A program made the translations under genes and the position numbers. The notes below the pieces were generated by a model, which had not been told where the DNA came from, did no database searches, and saw nothing but the letters and a program-made list of their open reading frames with translations. From contig NC_134757.1 in assembly GCF_050436995.1 (NCBI RefSeq), forward strand, positions 6,336,501 through 6,400,500: a stretch of 64,000 bases of DNA, in the 5' to 3' direction. Positions 34,761 through 46,640 of the stretch are shown piece by piece (the first letter of the stretch is position 1; every line of letters begins with the position of its first letter). This stretch comes from Anticarsia gemmatalis (lineage: Eukaryota > Arthropoda > Insecta > Lepidoptera > Erebidae).

Positions 34761-37700
34761 CAAGAAATTTCTTTGTCCGACCCGCTAAAGTCCAAAATGA
34801 GAAAGCGAAATACTTCGGGCATTTCTTTAATCCACATGAATTAACAACTCTTTTACATAACAGCTACATATTTGCAACATGATTTAGCTATCCTGAGCTT
34901 TACAAGATGAGTCAGAACAATAGAGATCTACGATGATTCAAAGTTTATAAAAACGTAGACGAGCATAATTTCGAAAACTGGGCCAAAGCAAATGTTTCTT
35001 TAAAAAACTGGCCGTAGATTTAACGGTGTTTTGTAGAGACAGATCTTGGTTCAACATGTCTTCATGCGTAATATTTGTTCCTGTGTGAACTTGAAAGGGG
35101 AACATTTCGTGACAATTTAAACATCTACTTATGTAACTCAAAAGAAACATGTGCAACGGTGTGCGAAGTTAGACCAAAATAGTTCTTTAAGTTGAAACAA
35201 TAACTGCACTAAATGTTCGCCTCGTGTAGTTTCTAATGGTTATTTTAATGTTCAAAGCAGCGTGTATACATGCGTTTCCCCGGAACAAGTGATGGTGTAC
35301 ACATATCTAGACAATGAGGGATGTGCTCATGTGTCGTGTGTCGACACTTCGCCGACAAAGGAATGAGGCACGAGACTATTTGTCAGTCATACCCACACAA
35401 TCGCGCCTGTCCCCGACGCACATACAAATGAGATGAGGAAAGCTTACACAGGATATCTTGTACAAAAAGACTAGTGTTCCAAAGTCAACAAGCTCCATCT
35501 CTCCCGTAACTACACATTTCTAAGAGATGTACATTGATCAGTTTAAATATTTATTGCGACATCACTATTACGATCACAAATTGTGAAAGTGAAATTTTTA
35601 TTACCAATGCAACCGTAAAACTCTATCACATGCATCATAAGACTGCCGTAGAAACATTTAAGGGAGAGCGAGCGATAAAGCTGATTTAAGGGCTTATAAA
35701 TTAAACACCTTTCTTTTTAACTTTCTTTAGTTACGCCTATCGAAGTATTAGATTAATGATCAACAACCATTCATTAAGCGTAGAGGTCAAACGCTCATGT
35801 TAGAAAAAGTATTTATTTAATGTTGCTATTTATTTCACTCTGGCTGTTGATTTTTGAATGGATCTTAAGTATTTGAAACATGTGAAATAGGAACTGTTTA
35901 GGCTAGTTTTCGTCGGGAATTAGGTTGGACGCACAGTTCTCACAGTGTGGAAGCATGGTGAAGGCACCGGACAGTTCCACCGGCAATGAGTCACCATCGA
36001 GTCGAGGTCAAGAGCACGCCGTGCCGCCCGACTACCTGATGAGCTTAGCGCTTGCCACAAATCAACCTCTGCACGCTTTGAAATTTATTCACTCATTTAA
36101 TTGTTTAACGCCACTTTATCGCACACTTTATTTATTACTCATTTAAATCGCAAACGGAAATGTATCTTAATTTGGTACGAAGTCGTAAACAACAATTTTT
36201 CAATTATACATACAAACCGTTCGCGGGTAAAATGAAATGTTTATAAACATTTACATGTAATTATTTACTCCTTTATTCGTCGAAAACAAACAGTGGATAT
36301 TGCTGAGCAAAACAAAATGTCAAATGATCCAGTAATGTGGTTTTTCCATCTGGTTTACATTGAGTGCAGTTTTAAATAAATGCAGTTATTTCAATGTCAA
36401 GTTTTCGCATTCCAACGACACCATGTGCCCTTGCTCTACCTTACCCGTGAATGTAAGTACAATAACTCCATTGAATTTCTAATACACACAAAGAATTTGA
36501 TCGTGCTACCTATTTAGGAAGCACATAGACGATTATATAAAGCAACAAAGAAATCGTTTTGATCTGTACAATTGAAAGGAATCGAGTGGGCTATCACCAC
36601 TTATTAACCGGTCACGTTCGCGTCAAATCGCATTAGTACAAAAGGACAAACCGGCCACGGTGTTTTCTCACGATAGTCAAGTGTGATGTTAGCGTATAGA
36701 GTGCAGGCAGCGCCGCCCACGCTGGCACTCGCGCCTCGGGCCCACACTCACACGTGACCAGCGGACAGGAACGCCATTCTTTACTTATTATTGTACGACC
36801 ACTTCGAACAGAGATCGAGTACCCTCGCCGTTCGTCGTGAGGAATGCTCGATGGTTAAAGCATCGCTGAAGATTTGCATGACTGTCACTCCCATCCGTCT
36901 CGCGTGTTGCCACAATGGTCTACAATTATCTTGAATGGATTCGTTGATAATACAAAGCTTCGAAATACCATTACTTGTAATCACAGAAATCGGCAGGCAT
37001 TTTCCTCTCGCAGGAAATTATAGGTTTAGACGTATGCCGATAATGAATACATCATTTAGTTATAATAACGTACTTAACGAGTATCTCGGCACATGAATAG
37101 TGTAGTATTATTGAGTAGTTTAATGCGCCCCTGCCGACGTCTTCGTAGAAATAAATTAATCGGTAATTGCGGTTGCAATATACTTTGTTTGATCTTCTCA
37201 ATTGCTCGAGGCACACACATTACAGAACATTAAGAAGCTCTATGTGCACTTTCGTTTGTTTGTGCACTAACAGCGAGCAATGGAGTTACATAATAAAACA
37301 TTGCACATTTACAACGGTAAGTTCTCCAAAAAATTAAATGTCGCCATCTAACACAACAAACTGTTATGACAGATGATTTCGTTTTATCTGCGCGAGAACA
37401 TCTGTTCTATGCTAGTTGTAACAAAATAAATGTCGTTGCAGATTATTTATGTTATGTTGGGCTCTCGACTTGCGACACGATACGTAACGCTGCGATTGTA
37501 TCACTATGTTACTGTGCTACGGAAAGTGAGATTTGTATTGGAGGATATAATGAAAAACTACCGCGGAGTCGCGGTGTAGCTCGTTAGGTGCGTCGTTAAA
37601 ATTTGAATGGTTTTTTACGGCGCGGGCGCAGACAACAAACCTGTTTGCGCGGGAGGATCGACCACACACCTCGCGTATCATAGTCCATCGCTACACTTGC

Positions 37701-40700
37701 AGCTACAGGCATGACTTTATTACGTCGTGACACAAAGGATTACCTTCATGGTACGAAATCGTATGCAGGGTTTAAACATTATCTTTGTATTAATATCATA
37801 CCATCTGTTAAACCTGCCTGTAATCAACACATTGCAAAACCTGTTGGACGTATTATAAGGAATGCATATCCGCAAAGTTTTAATTAAGATAAAATATAAA
37901 TAAATGACGGTGGTCATGTCACCTGCGTTGTCTCATTACGTCTTCATCATGCAAGACCCACATAAAATACAAGACTCTGCAGAAAGTAAGAGTTTGCTTT
38001 TTACTTTCTGTATTTTAATAACAAATAGTATAAGTATATACTTTTTAAGTGGATGCTCACTTCACTTTCTTGACTTGCTAATTAACAAGTTAAAAGCTGT
38101 ATGTTAATGCTTAGCTCATAAGTAAATAAAACAACTATTTAACGTTAGGGAAATCACGTACGGAATTTACTTAGAGTATCTGTCTCCGCCCCAGCCCCCA
38201 ACGCATGCATTGATCTTACATCAATGTATCCCCTCATCAAACGCCTAAATATAGAATTAGCAGCAAAAAATCACCACAACAATCTATTTTCAAAAGCCGT
38301 AACAGTTCGAGTGCTCACACAGACAGGGTTATAGATAAGGCAACGGATTGCTAATGTTATGGTCCAAATGTAGGGCGAATACACAACGATAACGCCGAAC
38401 CTCACATAAAGATAAGTTTGGCAAAATATTTCAACAGGTACGGTCCTATCAACTGTAAGTACATGAGAAAAAAGAGCTCTATAAAAACATCATTATCAGA
38501 AATCAGATGTCGCAATCATGAGGCAAATCTTTAAATCGATATCTGTTTTCTCGCAACGTATGCTAGGAATGTCATTGCAAACTTAAACATACCACCCACG
38601 GATCGATCACGTTGCAGACTATTCTGATGAAATACCACAAATTTTGCAAAGTACAGTGCGGTTCACACACTTTCGCTGAGACAGTTTGGAGTCGCGTGAT
38701 GTGGGTCTCATCGCCAGTGAAACACGAGCTGCCCATTCACGTACACAATACTTAATGCTCACAGTTATTAATGTTTATAAGACCCGCTGTAGATCACATA
38801 ATAATGGCTGAGTGCATACAATATTACAGGCTCGCCGGCCCACCCAAGAAGTTCGCGGTCGACTCTCTCGTTTATTTCCTATAATCTTATCTTGCCTTAA
38901 TGATCAGTAAGGGTCACAACGTTCGATACAAGAGCTCTGTTCTAAAAATCGCATTCTTACTATCGGGAGAATATTTCAAATTATCTATGTCTTATTAAAA
39001 ATTATATTTACAAAGGAGCTCGATCGCCAAAGTGGTATAAGGAAAAGCTTTTCCAAAAACCTGGTTACATTTTTCCAATTACATTATACTAATATATTGT
39101 AAGAATACAGTGTTTGTTTAATTTAGCTCACTCGGTAACGTCAATTCAAGAAACGTAGATTGTGCTAATAGGAAAAGTATCTTAGTATTAGCTGATATGA
39201 GATAAACTATAGTAAAGTTTCGCAGGAACAGAGCTAAGATATGACTTATTATTTTAAATACGATTTTTGTATAATCGTTGCTGTAATCTATCTTTAAAAT
39301 ACAGTAAGTATTGTAGCTCAACATTCGCTTTATTTATTTCGATATGCAAATACTCGTGCTTTAAACAAAAATATTTATTGTACACTTGAAAACTCCGATC
39401 AGGCTCGTCATTTTGACATTATGCAACTCTTCGTAACCATGACCTTTCAGTACCACAATCAAGGCTCTATTATATTTTTAGTGTCAGTGTATTTTTTTGT
39501 AAACATTGACATAATAAACATTATAATGACGCAAGCTTGCACATTTGTCATACCTGCTATGCACTCGTTAATTTTCCGCGACGTTAAGCAAACATATGAG
39601 TTTTACTCAACAACCTCAGATGTCTCATTCTTCAGGTTATTGTTATATCCAGCATATACCATGAACCTTACACTATTTACATTATTTACACCGCGAAAGG
39701 AGGAAAGATCACACGAACGTCGCTCTACGTCATATACTTCTGCGCATACTTAAGATTTACAAACACACAGTGTTGCAGCTCTCGCGCAATCTTTACTCCA
39801 CATGAGAATTCATTGACAAACTGAGAGGAATTGACAATGAGAAAATATGTGCTTACTGACTGATCGTTTCCAGCGCATATTTTCACACAGCACATGACCA
39901 CACAGTTTCTTCGCGGAAACTCGATTAATAAATTGCTATTGAATACTGAAAACTACTCTGGTGTTGGGCAATTTAGGCTGCTATATTTAGCTTTAAATAA
40001 ATATTTTGTTCATTCGTTTATTCTCGCGGGTTAGGTTGAATTGTAAATTGAGCGCAATCGTGTGTGTTTGGTTTCTAATTTCGTTACTCAAACGTGACAT
40101 AATTATACACTTGTGGACATGGATATGTGTTTTGACAAATGACTGAGCATTAAATCGCTTTGCAAATCACCGATCATGCGGTCGGCCTTGCGTGTTGACT
40201 CTGCTTAATTGTGGTGTAGCACTACATAAAAAAGTTATTGCTATAATAAATTCGCAGATGGTTATTTCGCAGACTACATTTTATAAGTCATCTATTAAAC
40301 ATCAAGCCATTAAATAATATACAAAATAATTGCACAAATGAATACGATGAATACGTACTAACTCTTTGTATTTTACTTAATGATTGAGTGGGTATAAATC
40401 CATTAGTATGACAGGGTACTTGCTTCTTAAAGACAAGGAATGCTGCAGCAAATCGTATCGAGTTATTTTGTTATATATCTCTATATTACAGCAAGTGAAC
40501 ATTGCGTCAGAAGCCGTAAGAAGTTTGTGCGCCAACTACGTCCCTCTCACTCAATCAGGGTTACCACTATTAAAACATTGCTAATGTTCATATTTAGTAA
40601 CTAATAAAAGTGCAAAATTTTGAGAACAGGTTTCTTCGCCCACTCTTGGATGTAGATAATTTCAATTTCACAATTCACGTTCTTCACAGTATGGTACGTT

Positions 40701-43700
40701 GGCGATTTCATTGTTTTTTCCAGTCAATTAATGTAACATCTGTTCGAAGGGTGTCTTAAAACATTAGCAAACAACAAGTATGAATCACTGTATGAATTTC
40801 CATATGGCGTGGTTATAAATGCTTTAATTAACAATATTGTTAACTGAAACTTTTATTGTGTTTCAACCTTCTCTGAACAAAATATACAATCAATGTCACA
40901 GCAATAATATATTATAATAAAACGTAAAGTGTAACAAACATTTGAGACACAAGGCAGTCGTCGCGACAGCGTTTACCTTGTTTCTTTGTTGTTTGCCGCG
41001 CTCTACATTTCGCGTGCGCATATTTGACAGCCCTATTTGGCAATATTGACTTGAGCATTTAGCGGTATACAAGCAAGTAATCTGTACCTACGCTCACGTT
41101 TGCTTTATGAATGCAAATATTCAATTTGCAATAAACTAACTGACATTCGCCAGTGACTACTTAGCACTTTTCGTAATGCTTTTGTGTTATTTCGCAATAC
41201 TCAAGCGGTTCTCACAATAAAATAAAACGGTTAGTAAATAAAGAAGTTAGTAACGAACACTCATCTTTTTGCCGGTCATTAAGCGTAGTAAATAGACGAT
41301 TTTATCTGTGTAAGGTCACCAAGTCCGCCTTGGTCAAAGTCAACGAAACTGCATAAAGTTTTTGTCACTTCCGTGGCCATTTGCTCACCTAAAACTTTAC
41401 CTTGACGAAAGCCATTATGTGATCGGTTAAGTACAAAAGCCGAGCACTCCTACTCGGAAATAGGTTTACAATGATTTCTTTAATCATCTGTAATTTACAA
41501 CGACCCAGATACAAAAGAAAAGTGAAACTGAGGGTCATTACTAGAGTTGATTGATGCAGTGTCATTCAGTAAAGCACATTTCTACATGAAAGAAATTTAT
41601 GTTGCACGATGTTGAAGCAATATTTTTAAACCAATGTAATTTTTTGACGGGATACGGACGTGTACTGCTAAGACCAGCGTGAGAGTCGGGGAACACGAAT
41701 GTGCGAGAGTAGTTAGACCGAAAGTAAAGAATGCAAGAGCTATGCAAACGATGAATATTTACGCAACAAGTTAGTCGACAGTGACAATAATTTACAGCCG
41801 ACCTCGACCTTGCCGCAGAGTGCTCCCACTGATTGCCGAATGCAAAGCGCGCAAAATTCACAATAAAACACGCCATTTCGAAGCACCCACATGCACCACT
41901 TTGTTATTTCACAAACTGGGACGCACACGATGTAAATTTTGATAGCCTTTAACTTTTATAGCCAGAGGTTTTAGTTTAAGGTCGTCCTGTTCTTATGCGT
42001 TATTTTTATTACTTGAAAATCTTTTGATTTGCGAATTAATTAATGAGCAATAATACCATAAGCGTAAAACAAGGATAATCAAAGTAAGAGCCGCTGTAGT
42101 AAAGTTCCCATAGACGGGCACAAAAGAAGGTTTACCGAATCGGAGCGAAGAGATAAGCGAAGCAGTTGATACTGGACTCAATACCTTTTTTTTAATTTAC
42201 AAAAGTTAAGAAGCTCGGTTAAACCATATTATTTATTTAATATTTTACAAGAAATTGAATTTGGACGCCCTTGTATCAACGACTCAAAGTGTCAAGTGTT
42301 GAGTAAAATCTCAATGTGTTTGTACAACAATATTTACTACGACCGCGAATAAGCACTAATATTATAATATCAACATCATTCGCGTACAAAAACTCTGTTA
42401 AAATAAGGAAATGTATTTTTAAATTTGACATCATTCGTATTTTCCAGTAGTTTGAATATTGCTTATAAAAATAAAGTAGTTATTCTAGACTTGAGTGTTG
42501 AGACTCGAGAACTAAGGAAATCAAACTGTTATTTTTTATATAAATAGGAACATTTTTTCAACGCTAATGTTAATTATGGTAAATTTTCCTAAAGGTATCT
42601 TCAAAATTATTTCACCGGGGTTCTTTTGTCGATATAAATTATTCTCTTGTTGCAGAAGACCTGTATTTTGTCTGATTTTATGAAAGTAATGTGTGTATAT
42701 ATCCTATATCGTGATGCATTGTGACTAAAGTAGCATTTGTCACGGCTCATGATAGTGTCACTCATACCGCTTCCACCGGCTCTGGGACAAATTAATTGCT
42801 TCGCCAGAATTAAATGTTATTGTGTCAAGGCTCACAGTTTTATTTCATGCTTACTATATGAATAGACGACCTAATTTTAAAATACACGGTTATATTTTTA
42901 TTGTTTAACTAATTCGATGGCTGTTATGACGTTTTGTCTCGACGCGTACGTCATCCCCTATAAGTATCATAGAATGCTAAGGATTTTTTTAAAGTCAATT
43001 TTCGTCGTATTTCGAGTATACCTGAAACAATCTTAAGTATAGTCGCGTACTTCTTATCGAAAGTGCATGTAGTACTTAGATATAAGAAATCTCAGATCAC
43101 TGTTTACGTCAATTTTTTTTTTGATAATTGCAATGTATATCGCACCTATCGCAATTGAAACAAATATTGTAAGGTAATTTTAGAATTCAATACAACTTTT
43201 AGTTCGATTAGGTTTAGGAACATCTGTCAAACTGTTTTCTTTACACTATAAGCATGAAAAGCTCATAAGCTTTAAGCTTTGTATACAAAACACCATTAAA
43301 ATGTATGTCTCCATTTCTAATGACGTTATCATAAACTCATCAGTAGTCGAGAACATTATTCTTTAACTATCTAAACGACAGTTACGATGAAGATAAGGTT
43401 ATATGTGGGATGTTACTATTTCCACTTCTTTCGTAGATCATTTTTCATAGAACAAACAATACATCTAACATCCGTAGCCGCCTACATCTTACACCTATCG
43501 TAGAAAACATCTTAACTAACTGGTTGACATTAAAACTTATTAAAATTAAAAAGTAAAGGGAAAAAAGCTCCTAAATACTTATGTATCGTTAGTTTGATTG
43601 AACGTAGGCTTGAAGAAAGCGAGTCGCTCTTCGGAGACGTTCGGTATCATGCATGTTTAATGGATTCTGAAATAGGTTGAATATTGTGCCCCTTCTCAAC

Positions 43701-44985
43701 GTAGAGGTCAAAGGTCTTGTTAAAATAAAACTATAATTGGATTCAGACACCTATTTGTGTCGAACACCTGAAGGACGATTAGTTATCTGTTTAATGTTTA
43801 AGTCACGTAATCATCTGTAGCGAAAACACGTTTTCAATAAAAAATTACATCAAAACATAGCTTGGAGTCTGTTATTACAATTTATTAAGAACCAGAAACA
43901 TCTAGGTTCGTAGAATAGGAACTTAATTGCATGAGGAGGAAAGCGTTGTTTGAGAATTGATCAGGATTATCCATCGGAAACGGCTTATCATGCTGTCGTG
44001 TATCATCCTATTAGGTTTATGAAGAGTCGAGGTCGGGTCTTGGGAAACTGCAAGTCTAAAAATAGTTAAGCGATGTGCGTGCCTCATTGTTGCAGAACTC
44101 GTAAAACACCTACATGACAATTAAACACCCTTTATTTGACATGTTACGTTACCTGAAGATATCGCCGTCACTTATATAACCGTGGAAAGTGAACCTGTCA
44201 AGGAACTCCATTTGTGAACAATTGACGCATCATCGACAACGAAAAAATTCAATTTGGAAAGGACAAAAAGTGGTTCGAATATTTACAGAAAGTTGTCGCC
44301 AGAACGGGAGGCGTCGCATTCGCTTTCAACGATCGAGTACGAAAGTACTGTATTGTAGTGCTATCCGGTTTTCTGACCTTGGTACAAAACAACAGAAACA
44401 AATAACTCATGGTACAGCCGTGACTTTGCTATATGGAGCACAAAAAGAAACCACTTGCGAACTTTTTTTGAAGAACTAATCTCGAGCCGTCTGGTGTCTG
44501 ATCTAGTGAAAGTTACTTTACACTTAGCAGTACAAATATGAATAACTACTCATTTGTTATTTCACTATTTCAATTATCTGCTACAGTCCATTCAGATGAA
44601 CCAAACCCTAGCGGCATATACATTCTAACCGACCAACGCTCATAATCAATTAAGTACTATATTCTACCCAAACCACATTCATCTTAATAACAATATTTTG
44701 ATTTAATCAAATCGCGATATTATTTTGTTCATGGGCAATAAATAAATCAGCATATTTTTGGCATCGTTTACACTAAAAGAAACAAAGCTATAAATACAAA
44801 ACTGATTTATAAATACCGACCCGTTTATTTAACCGTGTGCTTTATTTTCACCCAGACTGAATGTAGTCCGTGAACGATAGTTTCTAACACTTAAGATAAA
44901 TCAACTAATAGTCCAATTAGCAAGCAACATCTTTACACAGACGTTATACGAATCGTGGAATTACCTTCACGAGTGGAGCGGTGCA
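34761..44985. other. Non-coding stretch with a few GC-richer patches
   Basis: No gene is recognised apart from the doubtful frame at 35925-36146. GC-richer patches at 36690-36770 and 37560-37680 lack bounded frames. I see no intact element with inverted ends here. Confidence 0.4.
35925..36146 (+). other. Open frame with coding-like first half, unidentified
   Basis: The first 45 or so codons (MDAQFSQCGSMVKAPDSSTG, then HAVPPDYLMSLALATNQP) are GC-richer than the flanks and look protein-like. The last third is AT-rich and looks like chance. An ag|GT-type boundary lies just upstream at GGAATTAG (35917). I see no clear donor. It may be part of a first exon, a conserved non-coding piece, or chance. 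Confidence 0.2.
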
Positions 44986-44993
44986 GTTATGAT
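44986..44993. repeat. hAT target-site duplication, left copy (GTTATGAT)
   Basis: GTTATGAT directly precedes the left inverted end and is repeated exactly at 46005-46012. Confidence 0.9.
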
Positions 44994-46004
44994 TAGTGTT
45001 CCCGAGGCCTATAGGCTTTTAGGCTTTTTTTTAAGACTAGCCTATGCATGTGGGGCTACAGCGGGATAAAAGCCTAAAAAGTCTTTTAGGCCTTTAGGCT
45101 AGGCCTTTTTCATAGCCATTTTTTGTCCACCCGATGACTATAGGCTTTTAGCCTTTTTATAGGCTAGGCGCATATTAAAAAGGCTTGAAAGGCCTGAAAC
45201 CTATATAGATTTTTCGTCCTTTAGGCTAGGTCTATTTTATTTATTATTCGAGTATAAAGTATAATAATCGTAAACGTAATGTTACGATTTAAAACCGCCC
45301 TTATGTCGGGGGCATAAGCGTTTACTTTGAGAAATATATTTGAAAAATATATTTTCTTCGATTTACAAACGGAGAAGAAGTAACGAGGGCGAACTTCAAA
45401 AATATTTATCATATCCCATCGAGACAGAGGATACAGATGTTATATCATGGTGGAAGACCCAAGAAAAAAATTTACCACATTTACAATCTATGGCGTTTGA
45501 TATTTTATCAATACCTGCTACAAGTGTCCCCAGCGAACAATAATTCTCTAAGGCAGGACATTTAATTAATAAAAAAAGAAATCGTCTGGGTGAAAAAAAT
45601 ATAAGGTCTTCAATGTGTTTGTCATCGTGGCTAAATTTTTTTGGAAATAATGTATAACAAGTAGATACTTATTATTTCCAATTTCATTTCAGTTTTCATT
45701 TAATTTGAAAATAAATACAATACAAAAATACTTGTTTAATTCATATTAAGCCATAACCTGAACAATACCTATAGCCCTATAATAAGCCTACTACTCGAAA
45801 AATATTTCAGTCGGAAATAAAGCCTAAAAGGCTATTTAGGCTTTTTTAAACCTATAGGCTTTTTAATATGAGTAGCCTTTTAAACACCTAGTAGGCTTTT
45901 TAAAATGAGTGGCCTTTTACAAGCCTAGTAGTCTATCATGGCCATAAAAAAGAACTAATAGGCTTAATTTTAGGCCTAAAAGCCTATAGGCCTCGGGAAC
46001 ACTA
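44994..46004. mobile_element. hAT transposon, internally deleted
   Basis: The element begins TAGTGTTCCCGAGGCCTATA and ends with the complement. The inverted ends run about 30 bp, and TAGTG fits the hAT end consensus. An exact 8-bp duplication (GTTATGAT) flanks it, as for hAT. The subterminal 200 bp at both sides are filled with AAAAGCCTATAGGC-type words in both orientations, likely binding sites for the transposase. Only the C-terminal end of the transposase remains (45370-45657), so it cannot move on its own. Confidence 0.92.
45370..45657 (+). pseudogene. hAT transposase C-terminal dimerisation domain, broken
   Basis: The frame reads ELQKYLSYP, then VISWWKTQEKNLPHLQSMAF and DILSIPATSVPSEQ, a stop (TAA at 45541-45543), and then FSKAGHLINKKRNRLGEKNI and CLSSWL before the final TAA. 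WW, LSIPATSVPSE, FS.AG and KRNRL are landmarks of the hAT dimerisation region. The stop falls where this family usually has an Arg before the residue preceding FS. The catalytic core is missing. The break is a single early stop; the rest of the domain is in frame. Confidence 0.9.
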
Positions 46005-46012
46005 GTTATGAT
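46005..46012. repeat. hAT target-site duplication, right copy (GTTATGAT)
   Basis: This is an exact direct repeat of 44986-44993, directly after the right inverted end. Confidence 0.9.
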
Positions 46013-46419
46013 AGTCGCGGTAACGTTTCACACTACGCCGTTGAGTGATTTCACATAGAAATCAAGTTACTGCGATAATTATCGATTCAATTTATTACCT
46101 GGTCCATAAAATCTGAGAGGTCGTTGACCGAAATTAAAAAATGTATACCGATGCTCGCTCGCTGTTGAATGGAGAATAACGCCTAGAGCCTTTTAAGCGA
46201 CCGAAGGCGGAGACTAACAATTTCTCTATAAGTTTACGTCTTCGGAGTTATGTAACATTCAATTACGTGCCCGTAATGGGTATATCTTTGACAAATTATC
46301 AGCGGCCGCTCCAATGCTGGGACAATGCGAACTTTCCTGGAACCTCATCATCATATAATAAGTCTATCAATCAACGAGATTATTCTATTACAAACATGCT
46401 TGCATTCAAATTAGCGGAG

Positions 46420-46640
46420 CGTGACCGTCGTCACACAACAATACGTGCACGGCGGTCCCCTCGGCCGAGGCACTTTCACTGCGGTCTTATCTGCAGCATG
46501 AGGCCCGGAGGTGGCGAGCTGGCCGGATGCTCTGGCGCTCGGGCCACGCGGAACTGCACGGAGCCCACGCCTCGCCGCCACCCGCACCTTATACTTGCAC
46601 TGATCGCACTACTAACTGACCGACTGCCATTACATAAACC
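46420..46640. promoter_or_regulatory. GC-rich island, possible promoter or enhancer
   Basis: This patch is rich in GC and CG (GGTCCCCTCGGCCGAGGCAC, GCGGAACTGCACGGAGCCCA) within AT-rich DNA. A 131-codon plus-strand frame (46267-46662) crosses it, but the part before 46420 has ordinary AT-rich composition and no motif appears. No bounded exon is seen. It may be an alternative promoter or a distal element of the gene at the right end. Confidence 0.25.

Noticed and set aside
34478..34837. A 119-codon minus-strand open frame.
   Set aside because: It follows the borders of the CpG-rich island, and the Arg/Ala-rich peptide reflects base composition.
37569..37600. GCGGTGTAGCTCGTTAGGTG resembles the start of a tRNA.
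   Set aside because: No anticodon arm or TTCGA-type T arm follows at the right distance.
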